From Uranotaenia lowii (taxonomy: Eukaryota > Arthropoda > Insecta > Diptera > Culicidae), in assembly GCF_029784155.1 (NCBI RefSeq), contig NC_073693.1, forward strand, positions 144,648,843 to 144,712,842: DNA of 64,000 bases, in the 5' to 3' direction. The notes beneath the pieces are model-generated. The model saw only the letters and a list, made by a program, of their open reading frames with translations, was not told where the DNA came from and searched no databases. Shown here piece by piece: positions 53,589-64,000 of this stretch (position 1 is its first letter; each line of letters begins with the position of its first letter). The position numbers and the translations under genes were made by a program.

Positions 53589-54897
53589 AGGGGAAATAAG
53601 GGACCCGAGGCAAAATGAGCTTCTTTCTTTTTAATGCAAAATACTTCTTTAGATCAGAGAGTATCAATCTTCAAACAAAAAATAATCTCTTCAACAAATA
53701 TACTAAAATATATTCAGACACGAACTTTTTTTTCAAAGTGATGACAATATTAAAATTTTCAAGCACAAGGAAAAAAAACTTTTATGATAGATGTATCATC
53801 TTGATCTATAACAAGAACACATGGCAACATGGTTTACACATAATTTTTCAAGTTACGGTTTTTCACTTTAGTTAATGTTAAAACTCGTTTTAACTTAAAT
53901 TTGATGACTAGGGGCAAAAAGAGCACCATGAATTTTTGAAGAATAAGCCCTTCCTATCATAGAATCCTTCAGCTTATTCAACTCGAAAGGATTGTAATTT
54001 TGTTTATTCACAATTTTCTAACAGCGTGTAACTTCAAGTTCATATGCTACACAAGTTAGAACGAAAAATGAACCCGTAGATGAACTAGAAGCGTTTTCGT
54101 GGGACTAAAAAATTGTGATATTTGGAGGTTAAAGGAGATTTGATCCTTTATTCAGTGTGCTCTAAGCTTATGCAAAAAAACCATTTTTGGCCAGATTAGT
54201 TTTCACTTCACAGTTTATAAGTGTTAGACAAATAAAAATGAAAAGTTTGTTTGTTACCCTGTATTCATTGCATATTTAAATGCGTAATTTTCTGATTTTC
54301 AGATAAAAGCCCATATTTGATTCTTTTTCATCAGTAAATTATTGTATAAATAGAATTCATTTGATAAATATAAATTATTTCGTGCTTTGCAATGATCATC
54401 ATCCCTTCAGACAATCTAATAGATTTTCTGAGATCTATAAGACCTTCTATATTTATCCTAAAATTAAAATCTATCTTTTTGACTCGAGGGATCAGGTGAA
54501 CCCATGACATATTTTTGGAAAACTTTTTCTAAAAAAAATGAGAGTTTACTATTGCTTTGGAAATATGCGATTAAAAAGTTCATAGTATACTTGACAATTG
54601 ACGCATAGGGAGAAATATTTTTTAATTTTTTATTCATTAAAATGATAAAAAAGATCTTAAAGTCACATTTTATTTCATTTTCGAAACAAAGTATAATAAT
54701 TCCAAAAAAAAAAAAATTTATATTCTAAGATAACAAATTTGTTTGTTCAATTTGACAAATTTTTCTAGAACATTTGATCTGTGTAAGACATTCCAGTTTC
54801 GAGATAAAGCTAAGGAATCAAATATCCCAGGGATCAAGTATCCTCATTATCTCCTACGTTATTACCTAAAGATGCCTAATATGCCCTTATTTCTCCT
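53589..54897. mobile_element. Candidate inverted-repeat element with AGGGGAAATAAGGG ends
   Basis: The left end AGGGGAAATAAGGG (53589-53602) and the right end CCCTTATTTCTCCT (54884-54897) are inverted with one mismatch. The same terminal word with one change marks the neighbouring 51818-53430 candidate, which suggests one family. The interior is AT-rich with only small frames (for example 53615-53875) lacking motifs. Confidence 0.45.
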
Positions 54898-54989
54898 ATT
54901 TATTTGTCTCACGGCCATACAAATGTAAGAGGGAGGGGGAGGGGTTTGGGGGTTAACTCTGAAGGTCCAGAAAAACAGTCGAGGTATTC

Positions 54990-55570
54990 TACTATTCTTT
55001 ATAATTTAAAATTGCATTTCAGTCAGAAGGAAGCAAATACTAGAATTTATGATTTGCCCGACGTTTCGGCCTTTGGTCTTGGCCTTCCTCAAGGGATATC
55101 TAAAAATTATTTATTTTTTTTTGAAAATTTTGAAAGTGTGAATTTCCTAAAGTTTTGTCTAATGTTGTACTTACATTGCATTATACTGTATGTGTTCCTG
55201 AGTGTATCGGATGTGAGGGGAAGTTTTGCTAACCTGTTATGGTAATTGTTTTTCGTTGTATTTTCTTTTTGAATATTGGATTTGTGTGTACTTTACCTTA
55301 ATCTTGTATGTTGTTTTCACTATGGTCATAATTATATAAATATTGCTAACTGTTTTATGCAGACACAATTTGTTTAGAACTTTTAATTTTGGTGTGGTTT
55401 TGTTTACATTTGATGTTGGATTGTGTGTTTGAATGTGTGAAATAATTACATTTTTATATATAGTATAGAAATGTGTAAAAGCTGTTTCTTCCAAAAATGC
55501 TCTTATTTATCTAGTGTGCGTATACTTATCATTCTACTGTTTCAGTCGGGTCGTTACTCCATATGGGTTG
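54990..55570 (+). repeat. Left arm of an inverted duplication, Penelope-like terminal sequence
   Basis: 54990-55065 and 55440-55570 match, inverted, 58863-58940 and 57765-57850. Between them is the phrase gcccgacgtttcggcc and, a few bases on, ggccttcctcaagg. On the minus strand this reads TTGAGGA, a GGCC/GGCC stem, then GAAACGTC, a degenerate relative of hammerhead cores found in Penelope-like ends. The identity of the parent element is uncertain. Confidence 0.6.
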
Positions 55571-55582
55571 ATTCGGATAGGG

Positions 55583-56035
55583 TAAGGTTGCCAGAATTTT
55601 TTCCACTCCCATCCGGGCCTAGCAATTCCGGGCATTTTTTCAAAAACCGGGCAAAAACCGGGCAAAATTTAGGTGTTATTATATATAGAAGCAAAGAAAA
55701 AATACAAAAAAATCGAAATTAGTATTTTATGAATGTAATTGCAGACTTTCAACAACTTTTTGGAACACTTATATATTTAAAGGTTTATAAAAGTAAATCA
55801 GCGAAATTATTTGAAACAACCGTTGAAAATTTCCATACCGATAATCGATTTTGCTGAAACTTACTCAAAAACTTTGATTTTTTTTTGGTTTCTTTGTGAA
55901 AATTGTGGAAAAATCCGGGCAATATCCGGACTTTTTTCACGATATCCGGGCAACCGGGCCAGACCAGACTTTCTCGAAATTTCGCATCAAATATCCGGGC
56001 AAACCCGGATAAAACCGGGCAATCTGGCAAGCTTA
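55583..56035. mobile_element. hAT-like MITE with 8-bp target duplication GGATAGGG
   Basis: The left terminus TAAGGTTGCCAGA and right terminus TCTGGCAAGCTTA are inverted copies with one mismatch. GGATAGGG lies directly outside both (55575-55582 and 56036-56043). The 453-bp body is filled with CCGGGCAA-type words and has no transposase. A fragment of the same family is at 32285-32501, and the terminus resembles that of 11016-11870. Confidence 0.88.
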
Positions 56036-56178
56036 GGATAGGGCCACTGGTTGAGAAGAGTTGAGTGTCGAATCGGCTTGGTTAAATTTTGTTTTTGCTC
56101 TCTTTCGATTGGTACTCACTGAGTGTAGTATCTCGGAGTATATGGGAGACATATCTTCTACGTCGGTACGATAATTAA

Positions 56179-57601
56179 CCCTCATCCGCATTAGCGTGTC
56201 ATTTTGACACCATTGAAAGTTTGAAGGCTTGTAACTTTTTTCAGAAGCTTCAAAATACAAAAATTTCTTCGGGGACCCTGAATGAATTCAAAAGTTCTTC
56301 AATATTGCATCTTTACTTTTTTATGGACGAACCCTGGAAGTAAAATCTATTTAAGTCGTTTGAATTATTATGAACTTCATATAAAACTTATATCAATAGA
56401 AACCTTGTAATGTCAGTAAAATATGTTTAGAACATTACATACAGCTAAAGTTACAAGTTTTCTCGTTATTCAGCATGAAAGAAAAAAAAATCCGAAAAAA
56501 CATGCCTCACGAAAACTGCTGTAGTTCATATGTTACACGTCCAAAAAAATATTTGCCTTATGCATATGAAAGCTGAAGATAAGAAATATTTTTTTAAATT
56601 TTTTGAATGGTCACAAAAAGTTAAAAAAAGTGGTCTAAAAAACCTACTTTTCATTCGATTGCTAGTAAATACTGTTTGAGCGATGGTAGAGTGTTTTAAA
56701 AAATATGACTACAAACTTTATTGAAATTATAACATTTTGCTGTCTTTAGATTTTCGATGCAACAAAAATTGAAATTACTGGAATTTTTCGAAGTTGGCTA
56801 CTTTGCTTGATTTTTTCACAAATTGAAATTTCATCTGTTTTTTTGGTCATCCGTCAGGTTGTACCCGGATTTTCAGTGCTTTCTCGCCGTTAGAAGCAAT
56901 CAAAACTATATCCATTGGAAAGGGAATTTAATCTTTTTGATACTTTTGATTGGTCCAAACAAAGTGAAAGCACTGAAAATCCGGGTACAACCTGACGGTG
57001 GACCACAAAAAGAGATGAAATTTCAATTTGTAAAAAAATTGCGCAAAGTAGTGAACTTTGAAAAATTCCAGTAATTTAAATTTTTGTTGCATCAAAAATC
57101 TAAAGACAGCAAAATGTTAGAATTTTAATAAAGTTTGTTTTCATATTTTTTCTAAAACTCTACCATTACTCAATCAGTATTTACTAGCAATCGAATGAAA
57201 AGTAGGTTTTTTAGACCACTTTTTTGAACTTTTTGTGACCATTTCATTAAAAAAAAATTTAAAAAAAAAATTCTTGTCTTCATGATGTAGGCATTAACTT
57301 CAGCTTTCATATGCATAAGGCAAATATTTTTTTGGACGTGTAACATATAAACTACAGCAGTTTTCGTGAGGCATGTTTTTTTCGGATTTTTTTTTTCTTT
57401 CATGCTGAATAACGAGAAAACTTGTAACTTTAGCTGTATATAATGTTCTTAATACATTTTACTGACATTACAACGTTTCTTTTGATGTAAGTTTTGTTTA
57501 AATCGGTTTAACACGCCAAAAGTTAAAACGATTTTAGCTTGTGGTGTCAAATTGACACTCCTAGTGCTGATTAGGGTAATGAAATCTAATGCGGATGAGG
57601 G
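56179..57601. mobile_element. TTAA-flanked 1.4-kb palindromic element
   Basis: Ends CCCTCATCCGCATTAG and CTAATGCGGATGAGGG are perfect inverted copies bordered by TTAA (56175-56178 and 57602-57605). CCC...GGG ends with TTAA fit the piggyBac superfamily. Beyond the ends, the arms stay complementary through most of their length. For example, gtcattttgacacc, aagttacaagttttctcg, ttttcattcgattgctag and ttttcagtgcttt each have an inverted partner. Only about 85 bp remain single in the middle (about 56884-56967). The left arm carries about 150 extra bases near 56240-56390. No ORF of note. Confidence 0.88.
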
Positions 57602-57764
57602 TTAACAGCATGTTGGGTGGATTTGATGTGGAATGTCATATTTAAAAGATGTTGGTCACACGATACATAGACAAATCGTGTAACGTTGCAGGGATCTGGC
57701 TATCAGCTAATGCTTTGATCTTCTCACTCGAATAATGTCAGCCTGTGTTGAGAAGAACCCAACC

Positions 57765-58940
57765 CGACCCGACTGAAACAGTAGAATGATTAGTATACGC
57801 ACACTAGATAAATAAGAGCATTTTTGGAAAAAAGAGCTTTTACACACTTCTATACTGCCGTTCTACGCAAGAATGTCCCATGTGACTTTTGGGTCATTTT
57901 CACTTTTTTGCTGGAAACTGCTTATTATGGTGTTATCTTTCGAATACAAACACAAAAAAGTATACTTTGTTCTGAACATCTACGAAATTTTCATCTAGGT
58001 GGTTGTCTCTATGTTGACGTTTCTACGCAAGAATGTCCCACTGAGAAAAACTCTTAAAAAACCACTCGACTGTAACAGAATTCCTCAAAAATCGCTTTAG
58101 TGACACATTGTACTGTAATGTTGAACATTAAAAATTTTATTATGAATGAAGGTCACAGGGATGGACAAGGGAGAGGGGGTCACTTCAGTGAAAGCTTTTT
58201 CTCCACTTCCGGTTCAGATCCATCATTTTGTATTATTTTTGGTTCCTCATAATAAGCATATTTTTAGATACTTTCTTCTTTCATAGTTCTAAAAAAAGTT
58301 TAAAAAAACTTGAATCGGATTCATTAGAAAAATCATTTTAAGAACCGTTCTGATCCAATTCTGATTTCGGTGTCATTGAATTCGAGGAAATCGCCATTAC
58401 TGTCTGCCACTGTTCTCTAAACTTGACTCCAAACCGTAAACCTTCAGCATCAATAATGCACTCATCTTATCTATAGTTTTGAACGCTCAATTATAATTTT
58501 TTCCGGAACACTTTAAAATCCTTCCCGTTCCAGCACAATAACAAAGAAGAAAAAAGAGCTCGTGTGACAGTTTTTCCATAGAAACAAAAAAACACACGCT
58601 CATATTCTACGCAAAAGTGTCACACGAAGCGTTTTTGACGATTATCTTTTGCTTTGAGGAAAAAAAAACAAAAATTTAGTATAGATTCCAATGTAAATTG
58701 ACCAACTACAAAAAACAATATGCATGAAAGGTGCGGAAGAGCCATGAATTTAACGAAAATCCCGAAAAACAGATCAAAATTTCAATCGCGTTTTTCTCGC
58801 TTGCTCGTTTTTCCACATGGGACAATCTTGCTTAGAAGGGCAGTATACTAAATATAAAAATGTAATTACCCAATTGTAAATTCTAGTATTTGCTTCCTTC
58901 TGACTGAAATGCCAATTTAAATTATAAAGAACAACTATCA
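57765..58940 (-). repeat. Right arm of the inverted duplication, split by a MITE
   Basis: Inverted counterpart of 54990-55570. It keeps the two outer segments (57765-57850 and 58863-58940), lacks the middle 370 bp present in the left arm, and is interrupted by the TA-flanked element 57855-58843. Confidence 0.65.
57855..58843. mobile_element. TA-flanked inverted-repeat element with CTGCC ends
   Basis: The left end CTGCCGTTCTACGCAAGAAT and the right end are inverted over about 30 bp with three mismatches, both reaching gtcccatgtg. TATA borders both ends (57851-57854 and 58844-58847). The word tctacgcaagaatgtccca recurs inside at 58022 and, degenerate, at 58604. The 989-bp body has no transposase. 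Confidence 0.82.
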
Positions 58941-60299
58941 TCAGTCTTTTAAAATTACTTAAAAGAGGTATTGTGTGTATGAGTGTAAGCATAATTTGAA
59001 ATTTTCAATGAAATTTTGATAATTGAGTAAGGTTATTCATAAGTGACAATCTTATCTCAGAGTTAATGCCAAAACCTCGAAAACTTATCCCCAGTTCAGA
59101 GTTCTGCTTCAGTTTTTATTTCAAAATGTTCTTGTTTGTTGATAGAAGTTTGTTTCTGAACATTAAACTTTGTATGAGATTATACTCATTCCAGAGGTTC
59201 TGGTTCCATATTTTTTAAATCTTCATTGTATTTCAGTTTTAATATTTCCATTTCTATCCAGTTTGAAATACTTGATTTTCGTTTCAAATCATCATTAAAT
59301 AATAGCAATAATAGCGATTTTAATCGCTCATATTTGGTTTTACATTTCATTCAAAATTGGATACATGACGATCGAAACTCTTATGCGTTTTCAATATAAA
59401 GATAATAATTTTCCTTTTCGGAATGAATAAACCTACTTTGTTTAAATACCCCAAGAAAAAGGAAAAAAAAACATTATTTTCCAAACATACGGAAAAATAA
59501 TAACCATCATGGGTTTTGTTTGATTTTCATTTGAAGTTGATAAACGAGATGCTTTAAAATCTCATTTTATAAAATTAAAAAATAATTTCTTTTACATAAT
59601 CCAAACATTATAAAGCGCAAAATGGCTATTCCGAATTGAGAACTTAAATAAGATTCATTTTTATTTTTCTTGGCTTGTAATGGAAATGCTGCTTTGGAAT
59701 TTAAATTTTAGAATCGTTTTTAAATTATATTTCAATTGAAATTTGAAAACAAACCTTAAATTCAAATTCTGAGTTCAGGTGCAGACCTAATATTCAGATT
59801 TAATATTCAAAATTCAGATTCAGATACAGCTTATAATTTATTTTCACAATCAAGATAAAATTCTCAAGTTGACTTTGGAATTGAGAAATTTTTATTGCAA
59901 GAGATCGCATACTGAATGTTAGTTTATTTTAAATTGTTGTTTTTTTGTCATTTAATAAAAAAAAATCAAATTCTTTAATAAGTCATTTTGAATATAAAAT
60001 TCTGCTGAAAATTACAAATTTAATTTAGAATTTGAGTTTGTTCTGTCATTATTTTTTTTAAATAAAAACGTGATTTTTTTTTCAAATCAACTACAGAATT
60101 TTTGTTATTAAATTGATTTTCGATGAAAAATACTTTTTCGAATCTTTCGGCAAAACCGATTGCAGGAAATTCCGTATGTTAGTGTGCTTTGTTTTACATT
60201 TCCAGAGGCAGTTCTTGAAAAGCCCAATTTCGAACTATTTGAGGAAGGAGATTATTGAATGGAGATGGAAGAATAAGGAGCAAGTTTTAAAAGAATTAG
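58941..60299. other. Very AT-rich DNA, nothing recognised
   Basis: No coding frame with motifs and no tandem array. Words such as attcagatttaatattcaaaa near 59790 recall the AT-rich interior of the repeat at 8856-11917. Confidence 0.4.
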
Positions 60300-60725
60300 G
60301 AAATTGGTTATTTTTAATCTTTTAAACGTATTTGTAGTGTGAACTTGTAACTTCTTAGTTTTAATAAAAATGTTTTAAACCTTAAAAAAAAAAAAAAAAC
60401 TATAATTTTAAACTTGAGACGAGTTTGCAAGAATCAGATTTGACTCACAAAATTTTAATCTATTACTTTTAGTTTCGAAAATTTGATTTATTTTGAAGGG
60501 ATTTTATAAAAAAAAAACTGTTTATATGATCAGATCAAATAAGTTCCCCAGTTTTTGTTAACAAATTCACAGGTTTCATTTTGTTTCTAAAGGATTCCTT
60601 ACTATATCATAGATTTAATGATGTTTTTCAAAAGTTTCTATTTAAGCAAATGTATCACAGTGTAAATTGGTCACCAAACCTCCCCTTCCCTCCTCTAAAT
60701 TGAGGCGTTTCGTCCTACAGCCCTG
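60300..60725 (-). repeat. Terminal part of the CAGGGC-CGTAGGA repeat family
   Basis: On the minus strand from 60725: TCAGGGCTGTAGGACGAAAC, then a purine-rich G stretch and ggtttggtgacc. This matches the arrangement of the left end at 8856 (CAGGGCCGTAGGAAGAACC, G tract, gtttggtgac). The extent inward is unclear. Confidence 0.5.
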
Positions 60726-61074
60726 ATTCGTATTAAAAATTGCAAAACCTTTCAAATCAAGCATCGCAGCAGTTTTTCCTTCCTTGGAATCCAGATTTCA
60801 CTCCCGGGAATTCCTGAATTCAAATTTGGTTTTGAACTAAAATAATGCACGTTGAGCACTTTTAGTCTTTGCAAAATGCTTTATTCAGGGTTATAAAGAT
60901 ACGAAATTGTGTGTAGAAAAGGTTAAATAAAAATGGATAATAATAATAACAATTTCAATACGAGAAGCATCAAACTGAATTAAAATTCTTCATTTAGGTA
61001 TTCGTATCTTCGGCAAGTGATCAAAAAATTGTATGAATGGTTTCTGCATATGCATAGTTCAAATTATATTATAT
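60726..61074. other. AT-rich sequence, nothing recognised
   Basis: No gene or terminus recognised between the two repeat families. Confidence 0.4.
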
Positions 61075-63755
61075 ACTAGCTGACCCGGTAAACTTCGTCT
61101 TACCATGTTTAACTTGGCGTCTCGCTTTCGTGAACATGTCCTAGTTTTTTTTACATATCCTTCTTGTCACGCTTAGTTCTATCAGAATCAAACCTAAAAA
61201 TTTAAACTCAATTCTACGGGTCTTAACATATGTAGGTTATCAAAACATTACCCTCAATCGATCTACATGCATCTTACAGGAAAACTTTTAATCTACTTTT
61301 CTTTGATTCAAATGCTTTGAATATTGCCGAATGGTGTCAGGTATCAGCTTCCCGTTGAAAATTTGAGTTTTTCAGCATTCAACGTGACCATCAAAGTTTG
61401 CAAGCCTCATGCAGCATGCTTAAAAAATCCACTCTTTGTAGCTTGTTCCATAAACTTTATGTTGATAATATCTATGTTTCATTTATTAAATACCATTTAG
61501 TTGATTTCAGAATGGGGGTGCCCAATATTATGTCTAACGCAGTACTTTCAACTCCCGAGTTTCTTCGGAGAGGAGATTTTTTACTAACCATTTTCAAGCA
61601 GCTTTTTGTTCACTTTTTTCACCCTTGGCAGTGATAATTAAATAATATCCATATTTTCATCAAAACCATGTCAAAAAAAAGTTCACCGTTTTATTATTAA
61701 TTTCAGCAAAAAATGCTAATTAAATTCCTTTGAACATTTACCCAATTAATAAAAAAAAACGATCGGTTTTGAAAGGAGAAAAAAATATGTTTTATTGTTT
61801 TATATTCAACCAAATTACAGCAATTTTATTTGCATTTTTATCCTAATTGGCATATCTGCCAATTTAAACCATTGTTTTTTTAAGATTCTAACTGAAAAGG
61901 TTATTTAATTTTTAAAAACCGAAAAGAGCTAATCTGTTAAGGCTACAATGATTCCATGAGTTCATTCGTTTTTTCTGGAAGTTTTCATGTAAATATACCT
62001 CGAAACCTTTAAAAACATATAAGTGTCGTTCGGCTATTATCACAGTTCAACTTTCATATTCTCTCAAAAAGAAATATTTAAGTAAAGGTACATTTGTCTC
62101 ATTTACTGATGCAAGTGAAAACACATTGCTCTTTTTCAGATGCGTCAGCGTAAAGACTTTGAAATAAATTTAATACTTTTTTCTGTTTATCTATTTTATC
62201 AACTTTCATTGATATATCTTCAGTTTTTTCCAGAATAAAATAATGCTTGGTACTTCAACTTCGCTGAACACTGTTTTACCGTAAGACCTTCATTTACATA
62301 GACATTTGATAATTTTGAATATCCGCTTCAGATTTAACATTCAGCATACCTTTTCTGATCATTTTGAAGAAATAATTCTTAAAAGGTATATGTTTCATGA
62401 CTAAAAGGCGCGTTGCCACCGTTGGTTTCACCGTGTGAAATGACAGGAGTTAATATCATTATCGACACTTTCAGGTCATAATAAAAACTTATCAAAAAAA
62501 AAAATTCTGCTTCTGCTATCAAAAAAATAATGCTTCTGGAATATCAATCACAGAAAAACTTTTCAACAAATAAGCGGATCTAAAGTCTCTTCTATGTAGC
62601 CAAAATATGTTAAACATAAACACTCTTTCATGATAAGTACGTACTTGAATACTGTGTAAAAAAATAGGAACCTGTAAACAGTTTTTCGGTGAATGATTTG
62701 AAAAAAAAGTTGAGTTTATTTAGTCAGATTGTTTAATTGGGCTCAACGGTTTATAGATGAAGAAATAATGTGAACATGTATATATGAATAACGTATAAAT
62801 TTTTTGTAAATGTTGAACGTTTGCACTTGATCTAGTGTATTTTTTAACTGAAAATTCTGAAACTGAAAATTTTTATTGATAACTTTCACTTATGCTTGCA
62901 GAAAATCAAAAAGTTCTTTGCATTAGGCCTTAAAATAAACATCAATTCTATATAATCCTTTTTAAAAGTCTTGTTCAGCTCATATGTCTGTTCATCTTCA
63001 ATGGATTTTGTTGTTGTTCTGTAAATTTAAAGGCACCCGAAACATTTTCAGTTAAACACATTTGTACATGTTCGAAAAATGTTTCTAGGGGTATTGGATT
63101 ATAAAATTGTATGTAAATCTTCCCACTTTCTTTTTTTTTCAAATGTCCGCAAAGAGTCGTACCATAATTTTATATGCATCAGTACTAAGTTCATATTTTT
63201 CAGACAACAATTTCTGCAGAACTTAAAATAGTTTTGTTTTTAAATCGTTGAAATGGTATTGATTTGATTGGCAAAATATCAAACTGGGCGTCATTCATTA
63301 CTATGTGCTGTACAAATGATCTAGGAATCAAGAAGAAAAAAAAACACATCTAGGCTTCATGCTTCATATCGCTACCACATGCATTGAAATTATGCTTGGT
63401 TTAGAAATGCGCGCCCAAATATTTCAACTAATCAGTATGCTATGCCATCGTTACCATCCTCTCTCGACGTTTGCTTGCGACGCCTTGGACGACCATGGAG
63501 ACGAAAAACAAATCGCCCGGCGCCCGAAGTAAAAAAAATCTCCAAAAATGGATGTCATGACTTTAATTTCATTCAAAAAACTACAAATTTAATTATTACA
63601 GACAATTGATGCGACTTTCTGTTATTTTTATTCGATATAAACCGATTCGCATGCCTACAGAATATTCTAAAAATAATTTCATTTCAATCGTTTGGGTTAC
63701 TTCGGAGGAGTAGTACTACAAACACCGTTACAAGAGAATTTTATATAATAGATAG
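61075..63755 (+). repeat. Probable dispersed element beginning ACTAGCTGACCCGGTAAAC
   Basis: The start ACTAGCTGACCCGGTAAAC followed by ttcgtcttacca contains a short inverted pair (GGTAA/TTACC). From memory this is a common terminal signature of arthropod dispersed repeats. A plausible other end, caagagaattttatataa with tagatag, is at 63731-63755. The 2.7-kb interior is AT-rich, with only a 78-codon frame (61398-61634) lacking motifs. The extent and class are uncertain. Confidence 0.35.
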
Positions 63756-64000
63756 TTAGTATTTTTCATCGTGTTTGATGATATGTTAAAGAGTGCATAA
63801 ATTCAGATTTAAAAATAAAATTAACAAAACATTTGAAATTGAATACAGCATATCCTCAATCTGCTGTATTTCAATTAAAGTACTTACATTTTACATGTTT
63901 TCCTATATTTTCCGAGATCCCGGAATTCCAGGGAATTTGGTGGTCAAATTTCCCGATTTCCGGGGACAGACAAATGCCCAGGAAATGGACTCTATATCAA
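63756..64000. other. AT-rich end of window with CCCGG-rich patch
   Basis: At 63917-63985 words such as gatcccggaattcc and tttcccgatttccgggg resemble the CCGGG-rich hAT-like MITEs at 55583, but no terminus can be defined before the window ends. Confidence 0.3.

Noticed and set aside
1..64000. tRNA or rRNA genes
   Set aside because: No cloverleaf with internal A/B box words or rRNA-like GC-rich blocks was recognised by eye; a covariance search would be needed to exclude one.

Overview
The window looks like a stretch of a large, AT-rich, repeat-dominated insect genome, most likely a culicine-type mosquito. This is inferred from the mix of decayed and young elements: a DD37E Tc1/mariner transposase of the type described from mosquitoes, R1-, LOA-, RTE- and Jockey-type non-LTR retrotransposons, a BEL/Pao LTR element with a PHD-like gag finger, Penelope-like fragments, and many inverted-repeat elements with TA, TTAA or 8-bp target duplications. 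I find no convincing host protein-coding gene. The window is best read as intergenic DNA or a very large intron. Possible host traces are a 3' terminal exon on the minus strand near the left edge (about 130-360) and an untranslated exon-like block ending in a strong splice donor at 8169/8170.

Layout. 1-0.4 kb: possible 3' exon. 0.8-5.5 kb: an (ACTCATA)n array interrupted by a nearly complete but 5'-truncated R1-clade retrotransposon (plus strand, one nonsense codon) and by a tiny second retroelement tail. 5.9-6.8 kb: a 12-bp tandem array. 6.8-8.9 kb: unique exon-like sequence. 8.9-16.5 kb: diverged dispersed repeats, a hAT-like element, the 3' end of a CR1/L2-type retrotransposon and a decayed DD37E transposase. 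17.2-20.8 kb: a 3.5-kb TA-flanked inverted-repeat element carrying a Penelope-like fragment with a hammerhead-like RNA motif and a TTAA-flanked element. 23.4-28.2 kb: a young, internally deleted BEL/Pao element (minus strand). 28.7-29.4 kb: a Jockey-type fragment. 30.2-38.1 kb: nested inverted-repeat elements and unique AT-rich DNA.

39.4-40.3 kb holds a second copy of a family also seen at 21.9-22.5 kb. At 40.5-45.2 kb lies an intact LOA-type retrotransposon (minus strand, 1218-residue APE-RT-RNase H protein) flanked by an identical 147-bp direct repeat. A near-intact RTE-like retrotransposon with a 13-bp target duplication follows at 45.7-49.1 kb. A Tc1 element broken by a Penelope-like 3' tail is at 49.5-50.5 kb. 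The rest (51.8-64 kb) is a dense nest of inverted-repeat elements, including a 1.4-kb palindrome, followed by repeat-derived AT-rich sequence.

How the parts relate: nothing here forms a host pathway. The genes are transposon enzymes (endonuclease, reverse transcriptase, RNase H, transposase, gag, protease). The LOA protein is the only full-length undamaged ORF, and the BEL LTRs differ at only about three positions, so these are the youngest insertions. All coordinates and repeat matches were read by eye; family names rest on recognisable motifs, not on database searches.
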